From Cylindrotheca closterium (Eukaryota > Bacillariophyta > Bacillariophyceae > Bacillariales > Bacillariaceae): a stretch of DNA of 64,000 nt. Shown here one piece after another: positions 49,557 through 60,070 of this stretch (the stretch's first letter is position 1; each line of letters opens with the position of its first letter). Made by a program: the position numbers and the translations under genes. The notes below the pieces were generated by a model that had not been told where the DNA came from, did not search any database, and saw only the letters and a list, made by a program, of their open reading frames with translations. The stretch is taken from contig CAKOGP040002347.1 in the NCBI GenBank assembly GCA_933822405.4, positions 76,573 to 140,572 on the forward strand. The letters are read 5' to 3'.

Positions 49557-50819
49557 TCATTGCGTACTAATACCAGCAAGTTCCTTGATGAGTGCTGGAA
49601 CAATCAAAACGGCATACAATGGATTCCGCCGCAAAAAATCCCACGCTCGAAAGTGAAAGATGGATCCTCCAATGGCCAGTTCATGGTTTGGATTCGCAGC
49701 AGCACCAATATCAATTCTTTCACTCGTAGAACAAGTAGTAGTACTTGCTGCTGGGTCGTCATCGTCATCGTCATCATTGTTGTTGTTGGCTTGGGGATTG
49801 TGGCATGCGGTGTCTTGTTGCTTCTTATGCTTCGTATTGGCTTTGTCGTCAGACAGTCGATAATAATCCACTCGGTGCCAGGTCCATGTCGGTACCCACA
49901 GGGCATCCGATGGTCCAGTGGCGGCGGTCCAATGTGGAATTCGTCGTTGGCTGAGTGCATCCGGCAATGTAGTGGTGGTGGTGGTGGTGGTGCCATGATT
50001 ATTGGTGCTACTACCACTGCCGTCTACCTTCAAGGCGGACGCAAAAAAGGCACGACCATCGGACGCCAAGGATGGTTCCAACCAGGCAGAATACTTGGGT
50101 GAGACCAATGTCCATTCTTTGGATCCTTCCACTTGAAAGGCGACATTGCCAATGGGTTCGCAGTGGAGGCCAGTAGTGATATGATTATCCTGCTCTTGCT
50201 GCTGCTGCTGCTTCTTCTTCTTTTGCTCCTGCTGCTTGGATGGTTTCTTGGTGGATGACAGGGAGTCTTCTTGGATTGCCGATGATGATGATGCTGCTGA
50301 GGTCGATGATTCTTCTTCTTGCTCATGGGTTTCCTCATCAATATTCACAGCAGCTTGATCTGAAAGAATATTATCAGTATTCTTCTTGACCAACCGGTTT
50401 GCCACAAAGACTGGGACTGTGGTTGTCGCTGGCAGGAATCGGCCCGGTATTATATCCTCGGGGCGAAAGTGATTCCCAAACAAAAAGGACAACAAGTTCC
50501 CAGTAGTAGTCGTAGTAGTAGTAGTAGTTTCAACATCTCCACCACCACCACCACCAAAAGCCTCTCCTGTCAATTCTTGCATCATTTCCACATGTTCTTG
50601 AACAATGAGTTGGGATCCAATCTTGTAGGGATGCCCATTTAGCATTCCTTGAACAATTTCGGAAACTGGGGCTTTGGCCGTTGGGGTCAAGGCTCCTGGC
50701 TTGTGTGCTTGTTCAAAGTATGGAATGACTTGATCCAATTCCAACAAGCCTTGAAGTGACAAGCGTCGCTGAGGAGGAGTACTCGTCCCGTCAGCAGCAG
50801 CAGCAGCATCATCATTATT

Positions 50820-50893
<74 letters not shown>

Positions 50894-51596
50894 AATCGAG
50901 TAGTCCTTCCAACAGGAGTGGTCGTTCCCTCCAATCAGTTCCATAGGTCTTGATCAAGTAGTCCGATACAAATTGGACAAAGGCATAATCATCATCATCA
51001 TCATCATCACCATCATGATTATCATGTCCCTGACGATACGATCGAAGCAAGTCTCGAATGACAATACGGGGAATCTCCAATTCCAAGGACGATTGTTGGT
51101 CTTGTGATGATGGTAACAAGGTTGTTGTTTGCATCATTGTCATCATTGTCATCATTGTCATGTTGTTATTATTAGGAGACGGCGAAAAGGCGGAGGAGGC
51201 GGCCCAACACTTTTGTTGCAATTCCAATCTATAATCATCATTGACCATAAGAATGGCCGGCATCCAATTCACCAACGACCAAGCCAAGGAAATCATTCCC
51301 TGTTTCAGTGTGATTGAGGACATTTGTAGTAAGAATAATAGTGATGGTTTCACTATTGTTGTTGATGTTGTTGATGATGATGATGGTGGTAGTGGTGAAT
51401 AAATGTCGTCGTAGAGTGATGGTGATGAAAGCATTCCTGCCATGAACAGCAACAGAATGATGGAAAGAAATAAGCGAACGAGGAAGCCTTTGATTCTTAT
51501 TGTCAATGGTGATGATTTGTCTGCGGAAGGATAGCTTGTCATGGTAACATTTGTTTTGCTGTTAGCTTTGCTTTTATCATATTTGCTTGTCGTCAT
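49557..51596 (-). CDS. Cupin/JmjC-like protein with N-terminal anchor and 26-Asn tract
   Basis: 679 residues from the ATG at 51596. An N-terminal hydrophobic stretch (LVRLFLSIILLLFMAGML) suggests a signal anchor. A run of 26 Asn (codons 50814-50891) precedes a poly-Asp/Ala patch. The C-terminal third resembles a cupin_8/JmjC 2-oxoglutarate dioxygenase: GLHCEPIGNVAFQVEGSKEWTLVSP gives H478-x-E480 then the N/F-x-V-x-G-x-K-x-W-x-L-x-x-P strand pair, and ALWVPTWTWHRV supplies the second His (H574). H-x-E...H is the iron-binding triad. Gln-, Ser- and Glu-rich insertions separate the pieces. If active it would hydroxylate a protein or small molecule in a secretory compartment or at a membrane; the substrate is unknown. 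The domain call rests on motif order only. Confidence 0.7.
50821..50892. repeat. (TTG)24 trinucleotide microsatellite, coding poly-Asn
   Basis: An uninterrupted run of 24 TTG units on the plus strand, read as AAC on the coding strand of the cupin-like gene, with three AAT codons beside it. It is in frame, so length changes alter only the number of Asn residues. Confidence 0.95.
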
Positions 51597-51878
51597 TGTG
51601 TTTTTTAATAACAAGGCTGTTCAATATTAGTCATGATGCATGATGATGAAGAATGAATGATGATTTTTTCATGTTGGCCCAAAGAAACTATATAATGTCT
51701 TTTGATTACTCAAGGTACCAGGTACCGCATCATCTCATCTCATCTCATTTTCTATGATGTGCATGGCGGCAACATTCCAAAGTCCAACGAACAGTACAGT
51801 ACGATCAACATAATTTAAATCCACAAAGAGAGAAAGAGAAAGAGCTAACAAATTAAAATCTAAAACTTGCAGCACAGG
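51597..51878. other. Spacer
   Basis: Leader region of the cupin-like gene with a GGTACCAGGTACCG run at 51715-51728. No gene. Confidence 0.4.
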
Positions 51879-52331
51879 TCATTTTTGGAAACAAACATCT
51901 TTTGCTTCCAGTTCGTATGATGATGGTGTGGTGGTAATCTTTCGAAAACAACCACCAACAAGCTTGATTGATGAATGTATAATGCACCCTTGATTGATTG
52001 GTAGCACTTGCTTGGAAGTTATTCCTCTGACAGCAGCTACTGTAGTAGTGTAGTGTCTACCAGCACGACGAGCTACATACACGCCAAGTATGATCAAGAC
52101 AATAACAGCAGAGATCAGCACTGTGGCTTTCAAGAAGGTCATGTTGATGCCATCAAAGACCAGCGTGCCACTGTGACACGACGGTAGAGTACTATACCTA
52201 AAGCAGCTCATCATGATGGAAATGGTAATGATCGTTTCAAAGGGGACCGCACATGGCTGAATCGACCGCTGCCTGGATGATACGCATTCTTCAGTATATC
52301 GATTCCATATATATAGCAATCGATTCAGCAT
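51879..52331 (-). CDS. Small membrane protein, doubtful
   Basis: 150 codons from ATG to stop. A single clear hydrophobic segment (TVLISAVIVLIILGVYVA) is followed by a basic stretch (RRAGRHYTTT) and a polar tail with several Cys. A start at the internal Met of MTFLKATVLIS would leave about 80 residues with a type III or signal-anchor topology. No family is recognised. It is kept because it is ATG-initiated and has a coherent membrane segment, but composition alone cannot prove it is expressed. Confidence 0.3.
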   Translation of the reverse strand: MLNRLLYIWNRYTEECVSSRQRSIQPCAVPFETIITISIMMSCFRYSTLPSCHSGTLVFDGINMTFLKATVLISAVIVLIILGVYVARRAGRHYTTTVAAVRGITSKQVLPINQGCIIHSSIKLVGGCFRKITTTPSSYELEAKDVCFQK

Positions 52332-52433
52332 CGATTGCTAGGGCAGAAAAGGAACCGCAATGTTCATGCTCATAGAGATGGTCTGCGTGATTCATGAATT
52401 TCGTTCGTGTTGTCTTCATTCATTCGTTCACTC

Positions 52434-52802
52434 TCAAGTAGATGATCGTTTCTGAAAGGTTCTTTGGAATTGCTTTCGAATCGCAGCCTTTTGTTCTGCA
52501 TCAATCTTGCTGGTTGTGAGGGCCAAGAAGGACATCTTTTGTTGCATTCCAGGACTCATGCCCTTGAACATTTTGTTGAGATTATGATTGGTTTTACTAG
52601 TTGCAGTTGCAGTTGCAGTTGCAGTAGTAGTTGTAGTAGTTGTTGTAGCAGTAGTAGCATCCGCGGAAGAGGAGGCTTCGGCAAACAAGATCGGTCCAGA
52701 ACCAGAAGAAGAGCCGGCCATCAGCATACAGAATGAAAGAACTGCGAAGAGAAATAAGATCTTGAAGGAGGTAGTAGCATTCGTAGAAGTTTGAAGTGCC
52801 AT
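52434..52802 (-). CDS. Small secreted-type protein with Ala/Thr linker
   Basis: 122 residues from the ATG at 52802 (MALQTSTNAT); the frame is open further upstream but that part looks non-coding. ILFLFAVLSFCMLMAG is a signal peptide or signal anchor. It is followed by a Ser/Gly stretch, an Ala-Thr dipeptide linker encoded by a CAACTG-type repeat (52606-52660), and a Lys-rich, amphipathic C-terminus (MFKGMSPGMQQKMSFLALTTSKIDAEQKAAIRKQFQRTFQKRSS). The family is unknown. The signal peptide plus composition makes it a likely small secretory or vacuolar protein. Confidence 0.5.
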   Translation of the reverse strand: MALQTSTNATTSFKILFLFAVLSFCMLMAGSSSGSGPILFAEASSSADATTATTTTTTTTATATATATSKTNHNLNKMFKGMSPGMQQKMSFLALTTSKIDAEQKAAIRKQFQRTFQKRSST

Positions 52803-53442
52803 GGTAAAGTTTGAAAAGTTTTTTATCACTGTTCTTCTCTTGTCGTTGCTAATGGTGGTGTCACGCTGTGTTCCAATCGCGGCGATACGCGGCTGATATT
52901 GAGTGATTATGTGCGTGTTGCCAATCGCGTGGAAAGATTTATTATTGTGACCTGAAAAATTGATGGATGATGATGATGTCGTGTATGATGTATGTGCAGA
53001 GTCAGTCTCAGTCAGATTTTTTTTTTGGTGATGTTCGAATTCCTCACGCATTCCATCCCTCCACGTGTGGCCAAAATTTGAATAGTGCGTCAGCATTTCA
53101 TAACGAGCGATGGAAAGACACTTAACAACCACTAAGGATTCACAAGACTGACAGTCCCGCGATGATGATGCATGCCAAACAAAAACGTCAACCAAATTTC
53201 GGATGAGGCAAGAATATACCGGTATATAAGATTTGGGGAGAAAGATAGGAAGAATGATCGATTTGGTGGAGAAGCTCTTGACGAAGGTCTTGTAGAGAAT
53301 AGATTGGCATCGACCAAGGATGACTGACTGCTCAGTCAGCGAGGCAAACAACCATTAGGGTTGATTCGAATGGGCAAGAGGTCTCGGTGACGAACATTTT
53401 AAAATAATCTCTTCTTCTTTCTCATTCGTCGTCATCGCCTCC

Positions 53443-53480
53443 TATATATATATCTATATATATATATGTGTGTGTGTGTG
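53443..53480. repeat. (TA)n-(TG)n microsatellite
   Basis: TATATATATATC then TATATATATATATATG then TGTGTGTGTG, an imperfect two-part dinucleotide tract in intergenic sequence. Confidence 0.85.
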
Positions 53481-53726
53481 AGGAGGTCTTGAAGGAAAAG
53501 CAAGAATTGTAAGAAGACAGACAGTCATATACTCTCCGATCAGCAATTTCCTATCACCTTGCAACAGTGACGTGCACCAGTACTAAGTACGGAAAAAGAA
53601 TTCTGGATGTGAAGGAGCATATATGAGCCACCACTTATGTGCCCACCATATGAGACCACCACCATAGCAACCATAATGGCACAATCAAGAAGACCGAACA
53701 AGAATTCATCGAAATAAGAGCGTTGG

Positions 53727-54158
53727 ATGTCTTTCGGTCAAAAGAAAGCTTGGACATTGCCCAAAAGACTAGTCCTATTTCTTCAACGGGACCTGCTACT
53801 ACCGTACTTCGCACGCTTTCTCTTCATCAACTATATAGTATATTACGACTCCAAACAAGTGGCAAACGTTTCAAAATGGGTATGGGGCTATCAGCAATCA
53901 AACTTGGCAGAACACATAAATCTACGCTATGATACATTATTACTTCGATTCATTCGAGGAACCCGCCCATCGACCACCATTCTCAACAAAACCGCTGCTC
54001 TTTTGGTGGTCTGCTTGTGCAAAAGCCAAATGAGCTTATTATCCAATCGTCGATGCCTTGAACAAAAGAACGCATTGAATGCCTTTTGCCAAAGAATGAA
54101 ACAAAGGTGTGGTGCGATCGTTGTGTTTGCTTCGTCATGCGCTTCGGGATTGGGATAG
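53727..54158 (+). CDS. Hypothetical protein, doubtful
   Basis: 143 codons from MSFGQKKAWT to a TAG. The sequence is basic and hydrophobic with two possible membrane-associated stretches (LFINYIVYY, ALLVVCLC) and ends Cys/Ser-rich. No family or leader is recognised. It is isolated, ATG-initiated and not a shadow of another frame, but could be random. Confidence 0.25.
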   Translation: MSFGQKKAWTLPKRLVLFLQRDLLLPYFARFLFINYIVYYDSKQVANVSKWVWGYQQSNLAEHINLRYDTLLLRFIRGTRPSTTILNKTAALLVVCLCKSQMSLLSNRRCLEQKNALNAFCQRMKQRCGAIVVFASSCASGLG

Positions 54159-54981
54159 TATGCTCACAGCTAGATTTTGAAGCGTAGACTGACTAGTAAA
54201 GGCATTAACTATTTTTTAAAAGTACAATCATCTCTGCTAATTGGATGGCTTTCGGTCTGGTCGCTGTGTAAGAACTTGCTCATACTGAACATCGGAGTGA
54301 GTGAAAAGTGAGTCATATGCTTCTGAATGAACTTCATATCATCAATATTGATGTTTCACCTTGCTGGAAACTTGTTTTTCTCATTCAGGATCTGCATCCT
54401 TCCTAATAATATCCGGTGTGTGATTGATTGTTGTATATATGAATTTGCCAACTCAAACAGAGGCACCGTCATATTCGAATATGCGGTTGCTCTCTTTTCC
54501 GCATCGTTTACAGAACGTTATATGCGTACAGTACAGGCTCTCTATATACGCAAACTTCCCAGATGCTCTAGTGAGGAACTTGTCCGAAATCAAACAAACG
54601 ATCGTACTGTACAACTAAATAAATACATAGCTATTGGCTCTAGCCTACAATCGTCTACAAGGGACCGAGAACGAATCCATGCACCAGTTTCTTGGTGACG
54701 ATGATTGATGATTGATGTCATAATGATGAAGGAAGGAGGAACCAACCATCCATCACGAGGAATGCATTCCAAAAAGGATTTTCCATCACAATAAGCATAC
54801 AATTATAAAATTGTTTACAGATCGGCAGACACGTCGAATCCAAAATTCCTAAATCAGATCTCTAAACTTATTTCAGTAGGCCTGCCGCCTACCAGATGGA
54901 TTCATTCCATTCTAAATTGACGTGGTTTGCATTGTGTGATAAAAAGGAGACGGCCAACCACGGTGTTGGATCACCCTTTGT

Positions 54982-55553
54982 TTACTCTTCATCCTCTTCG
55001 TCTTCTTCGTCGTCATCTTCATCCTATGTAACAACATCAAGAAAACATAATAATTAGAGTCAGAATGCCATTCACGACGTGATAAGAGTAGTAGACGGTG
55101 GGGCGACTGATTCATCAGCAAATTCAATGGATTGAATTCCATGCTTCTATTACTTACATCATCATCGTCGTCGTCGTCATCATCATCATCATCGTCATCT
55201 TCACCTGGATTGATAGCCTGGAGAGCAAAATACTCCCACTTTTCTTGCAGTGTCATGCCCTTGGTGAGCTTTTTCTTAGCGTACAGACTTCCGCTAGCGG
55301 GTTCGGCCAACGTCGTCCTCACAAAGGGATCTTGAAGCATTGCTGTAGAGACCCAAAAGGTGGCATCGTTGGAAGCTTGTGTAAAGACAGCAGAGCTAGT
55401 TGCAGGAGACATCATTGACACCACCCTGGAGAGAGGAGGATCACGATGATCATTGTTGTCCTCTTTGCTGGCGTAAACAGCCGTTGCTGCCGCTCCCATG
55501 GCGCAGCTGGCGACCATCAAGTGACGACGAATGGAATTGCTGATGATTGACAT
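54982..55553 (-). CDS. Small protein with poly-Asp/Glu tail (two exons)
   Basis: Exon 1 is 55553-55158, the intron 55157-55024 (GTAAGT...TACATAG, phase 0), and exon 2 55023-54982; the product is 145 residues. The N-terminus (MSIISNSIRRHLMVASCAMGAAATAVYAS) is basic and hydrophobic, compatible with a mitochondrial or secretory leader. The middle has NDATFWVSTAMLQDPFVRTTLAEPASGSLYAKKKLTKGMTLQEKWEYFALQAINPGE, perhaps a short helical domain. Exon 1 ends in a run of about 15 Asp, and exon 2 codes only for Asp/Glu (DEDDDEEDEEDEE), so the splice joins two halves of one acidic tail. No family is recognised; calcium or basic-protein binding is possible but unproven. Confidence 0.65.
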
Positions 55554-57516
55554 TGTGTGTATGTACAAATGAATGGATTGCCAATGCTATAGTACCACTA
55601 TTATGACTGACAGTATTGTACTGTACTCGTAAATTGAAAATAGTCAATCACGTCACGACTTGCACGAACTTTCGAAGTTTGTTTTTCCAACGGTATGGTA
55701 TCCAGAACTCTGCCGCGCGCCGGTCTGCCGTTGATTCCGTACTTCTTCTACGTTTGGTGTCGAATGCGAATCATATCATGTCTATCGCTTCTGATGATTG
55801 GTCAATAGTCTTGACAATGGAATCATAAAATGGAATCATAAAATGGAATCAGAAAGTCAATGATTGATTGCAATCCTGTATCCGCCGTCGGAGAACCAGA
55901 AATTAAAAGCGCTTCAATGGGTTCGCGCTCACTCCTAACACGTACCGTATATATATATATTGCTACCTGCAGCTCCTCGATTTGAGATGAAATGAGAAGG
56001 TTTGATTTTTGTAGCTTCTCCAATCAAGAAGTGAGAATCGTTGAGAGGATTCACAAATGTGATCGCGAGATTCCCAGTTAGTGAATGCAACTGCAACTGC
56101 AAATAGCATTGTTTGTTCTGCAAATGGAAAATTGATTGAGCACATCGCATGTATTGGTAATGTGTCGTGCGATCTTATTTGTAGAAACAACAAGAAGGAG
56201 AGTTAGCCAAAGACACTCGAAATGAGAGCGCGAAGCTGAGCTAGCAGAGCGCCAATTGTAATATGATTGTTCGGCCAATATAAGGGAAAGTGGAGCGGAA
56301 CACAAATCGGTTTGTTACCCAAATACTGTACAAATTGTCGTGCGTGGTGAAGGAGATGGAAGCAAGGAGTGAGTGAAGATCGACACGACACGACAGTACC
56401 TGGTAGCAGTACCATGTTCATTAATCAGTTGCGGGTAGTGTAATAATACCGTTTTCACTTGCTACTACCGGTAGGGATCAAGAGAGGCTTCTTTTATTAT
56501 ATTTTATGTACCGGCACATTGTTTTTATCTTTTGTACTACAAGTACCGGCAGGAACGGCGTGATACCTGGTAACAGCCGGAGGCATCAATTGCGTTTTTG
56601 TGTGTGCGGAGTAATGATTTTACTTGTACACCTCGTACCGTACCCAAGTGTGCTCTGATTCATTCAGTGGGATCTCGAATTCATGTATTCCACGGAAAGC
56701 GTTTGCTCAATGGTTTTCGAAACACTTTTTAGTGGGGTGCTTTTTCTGTCGAAATCGGGAATCCATTGCCGAAATAGTTGTCGTTCACTGGTGAGTGGTG
56801 AGGAAGCGCTTTCAACGATAAAAACAAAACGAAGCACTACGACGAATGAATGAATAAATTAATCCGCGGTTTAAAGTTCGCTCAATGAGCGTGTGGGCTA
56901 GGACTTTCTAGTAGGGTGTAATTTCCCTAATGTTTTGATGTCAAAAGAAAAACTTAAGTGTTGACCGAGCGAAGCGCTTTTTGTTAGGAACAGAACGGAA
57001 GCCAATCGAAACCCAATCGAAGATTGTAAGCAACATTTTTACACTCTCTACTGGTCGACAAGGGCGCTCCGTTCAATTTTTATGCTCTTACACGTCACGT
57101 AGTGAACAATACACCCTCCGCTCAATAAATACTAACAACGTGGGATCTTTAAATAAATGGGTACCAACCCTAATCGACAATTTGAGCCGCAAAATAAAAC
57201 AGGTAGAAGCATTCGTTGTTCGATCGTATTCCAATCCGAATGCGGTGAGTGTTTCTGTCTTTTACTTAGGACAAACAGCTCCTTCTCGTCGTTTCGACAC
57301 ATTGTCCACCTACACTACATAATGAAAATAACGTAGGTGGGGAGGACTTTGTGCTCTGCAATAGGTACTATGCGGTCAAGATCAAACGGGAAGAAACTTG
57401 GACTCAAAAGGAATGATTGATTCGTTCCGCTCTCTTTTTCTTCGTAGTCGTTCCGCTCACACAAAAAGACTCATTATCCTCATAATTTTGACCACGCCTC
57501 AAGACACAAAGAAAAC
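55554..57516. other. 2-kb gene-poor region
   Basis: Contains a 13-14-bp tandem (TGGAATCATAAAA, near 55815-55850), a TACCGGTA at 56466-56473 and TACCGGCA variants near 56508-56550. A plus-strand frame at 56981-57322 shows no family. No mobile element is recognised. Confidence 0.45.
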
Positions 57517-58923
57517 ATGATGAATCAAATCTTGCAAAGTATCACCAACAATAACAACAGCAATAACGGTAATGATCAATCGCCGTCTTTCGTGTCTATT
57601 CTTGAAGCTTACCAACGAGAAAAGACAATGAACGAAATGATCTTCAAGAGTCTTTTGAGCTCATCGTTGCAGTCGCAGGCTCAACAATCTCAGGCTCAAC
57701 ACTCACAGGCTCAGTCTCAGGCCCAATTGCAACAAAATCAGCAGCAGCATCATCATCAGCAACAGGGTCCAAACTACGCTGCTATTCTGGCTGCTGCGAA
57801 TGCTCAGAACGAACTGAATCAACAACAGCAATTTCTTCAACAAGCCCTTCTGGGCCGTCCGATGAATAATTCTGGTTTACCAGCTCTGATGCCCTCGAGC
57901 GCCAACACTGTCTCTGACTCGACTTTGTTGGCGTTCCTTCAAGGGAATCATGCCAATGGCCTCAATGCGCTTTCATCATCACCATCGGCACCACCACCAA
58001 CGGCACAAGATCATGCCAATTCCAATCCTTTTGGACAAGCATCACAACAGTCAGCAGCTGATACCAAGCTATTTTTGTCTTCCAATAAGGACAACAAGAT
58101 TGACCTGGACAACTTCAAGGCTTCTTCTTTGTTGCCCAATCTCAAGTCATCCAACGCTGCTATTCTGAACGCTAATGGATTGAGCAGCAACGGCTCCAAC
58201 AAGGATCTCTCCACGTTGGATACAGCTGCTCTTTTGAAGCTCTTAACATCTGTCAAGACAGGAGGACCTACTCCTGCTCCAGCTCCCAGCATGGCAGCTC
58301 CAGTTGCTCCTCCTGCCCCAGGCGATGCTGCCTTGTTGGCCATGATTCAACAAGTGCAGCAACACCAGCAGCAACATCAGCAACAACAACAACAAGTGCA
58401 GCAACTTCAGCCACAAGCCAAGATCAACATTACGGCCACTGCTTCTTCCACTCCTCGTACCTCGAGTCCAGTCAACTCGTTCCTGTCCCCCGTTTCTCCC
58501 AACAACAACACTTCCACCGCCAACCTTGCCATGGCAGTCGAGATTGCTTCATCTTCTTCCAACAGCAACAACAAGAACACGAACAACAGTCGATCCAATA
58601 AACCACTACCAACCAAATCGACTGCTTCTTGTTCCTTTATTGAAACACAAAATGAAGATGTTCTCTTTGGAAAGGGCCGTACCAAACACCAAGGCAATCG
58701 TCACCTGCAAAAGCTGATTGAGAATCTAATGGCGGTTTACGAGGCTGCTACTAAGCATCAAAAGAAGGAATTGGCCGACATGGTCGTCACCAAGATTTTG
58801 AATTCAGGTGGCCGCTTTCTCAAGCTGGATGACGATGCTCAAAGATGGGTGGAAGTCGAGCGGGAGGATGCCCATAAAAAGGTGGCTCATGCCTTTCGCA
58901 ACCTTCGTCGTCGGACGAAGTAA
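57517..58923 (+). CDS. DUF6824-domain protein with Gln/Asn-rich N-terminus
   Basis: 468 residues, one exon. The first 375 residues are low-complexity: Gln/Ala repeats (AQQSQAQHSQAQSQAQ), poly-Gln, Asn and Ser runs, and Pro-rich spacers. The C-terminal 90 residues are the conserved part: NEDVLFGKGRTKHQGNRHLQKLIENLMAVYEAATKHQKKELADMVV, then TKILNSGGRFLKLDDDAQRWVEVEREDAHKKVAHAFRNLRRR. The DVLFG+G...H.GN..+...I......Y......K...A..iv..i...GGRFL+.D....W.EV....A..K...A.R pattern is that of DUF6824, greatly expanded in diatoms. Its role is not established; the basic C-terminus and Q-rich activator-like N-terminus suggest a nuclear, possibly transcriptional, protein. Confidence 0.85.
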   Translation: MMNQILQSITNNNNSNNGNDQSPSFVSILEAYQREKTMNEMIFKSLLSSSLQSQAQQSQAQHSQAQSQAQLQQNQQQHHHQQQGPNYAAILAAANAQNELNQQQQFLQQALLGRPMNNSGLPALMPSSANTVSDSTLLAFLQGNHANGLNALSSSPSAPPPTAQDHANSNPFGQASQQSAADTKLFLSSNKDNKIDLDNFKASSLLPNLKSSNAAILNANGLSSNGSNKDLSTLDTAALLKLLTSVKTGGPTPAPAPSMAAPVAPPAPGDAALLAMIQQVQQHQQQHQQQQQQVQQLQPQAKINITATASSTPRTSSPVNSFLSPVSPNNNTSTANLAMAVEIASSSSNSNNKNTNNSRSNKPLPTKSTASCSFIETQNEDVLFGKGRTKHQGNRHLQKLIENLMAVYEAATKHQKKELADMVVTKILNSGGRFLKLDDDAQRWVEVEREDAHKKVAHAFRNLRRRTK

Positions 58924-60070
58924 ATGACTTGTTGTCTTGTATATTAAGACAACAGTGGGGAATGTTTCAACTTTCGAGTTGCATTTTTGGCCTGGGGTAT
59001 TTCTATTCGAACAACAAACTGTACACTATAATGCTTCTAGAACGAATCTTTGAATCTAACATGTATGCAATAGTCCTTCTACTAATCGTAATGCACCAAT
59101 GCAAATCATAACATGAATGCTTCCATCCCCACCTTACTTGAAAGGCTAATTGTTTCTTCCTTCGGAACGCCAATGCAATTCTTCTAGTAGCACCTGGAAC
59201 GGTTATTGCTTTTCTTCGGAGCGCTACGAGAATATCGGTACCTTACCCCACTTCCTTCTTGCCAAACCAGATCAAGTTGATGCATCCGGGTCCCCGGGAT
59301 CGGTTTTGAAAAAATACTATCGCGACTAACTTGTACGAAACGCGGGCTCCTTGAAGAAGCATTTTGGTCAATAGCTTTTGGCTCCTCCGAGAAGCGAAGG
59401 GTGGTGCATCTTCCGAACTTTGCTACAGAACATACGCCTTCTTTGTCTCTGAAAGGATTTTTAACAGTAATGAAATCGAGCTCGTGAGCTCGAACATCGT
59501 TGGCCGTGAGGCGAAGGCTATGATAGAGGTGGCGGGTGGCGCAATAGATAAGGAAGGCTTGTGTGCTTCGCTATTCGCCTACTACCTCGAACAAACGATA
59601 ATCATGATCCAACCGACTGAAAACTTTTGCGGTTCAAATGTCTCCAGTATAAAGATATATCTGAGACTATCTGTTGAATGATTGTACCCCATTCTAGACA
59701 GCCAGGTAGAAGTCTGCGCTGAGTCTAATAACTCACACCTTCATCTCTGTGTTGAGTCAAATTTTAAGCGTCGATGATTTTGGTCGACGTAGTCGATTGC
59801 GGAGCACGAAAAAATCAGCCTCTACTACTCGCCGCACGACCGGAGGAATGAGAGCGATGAGAATAAGGAATATAATAAGATCCACCACTTCCCAGATAAT
59901 GTATCAGGCCACAGAAGATAAAACGAAAGGGTATCAGTAGGCAGGAATCCACACAAGACTCATATCCACTTATCCTATTACAACTAGTTTTCGTAACTGT
60001 ATACACGTCATTGCAACAGCCACGGCAAGCATATTCCAAGAACAAAATCACCGGTCCAGCATAAATCATC
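58924..60070. other. 1.1-kb intergenic region
   Basis: No convincing gene. A frame at 59364-59681 lacks family features. A GAGCTCGTGAGCTC inverted repeat lies near 59479-59492. Confidence 0.4.

Larger units (their letters stand above)
52803..54981. other. 2.2-kb region with little recognisable content
   Basis: Contains a TA/TG microsatellite at 53443-53480 and a TACCGGTA at 53217-53224. A 143-codon frame at 53727-54158 is listed separately as doubtful. Confidence 0.45.

Noticed and set aside
50687..50953. Poly-Thr and poly-Cys frames over the TTG repeat
   Set aside because: They are other-frame readings of the poly-Asn microsatellite of the cupin-like gene.
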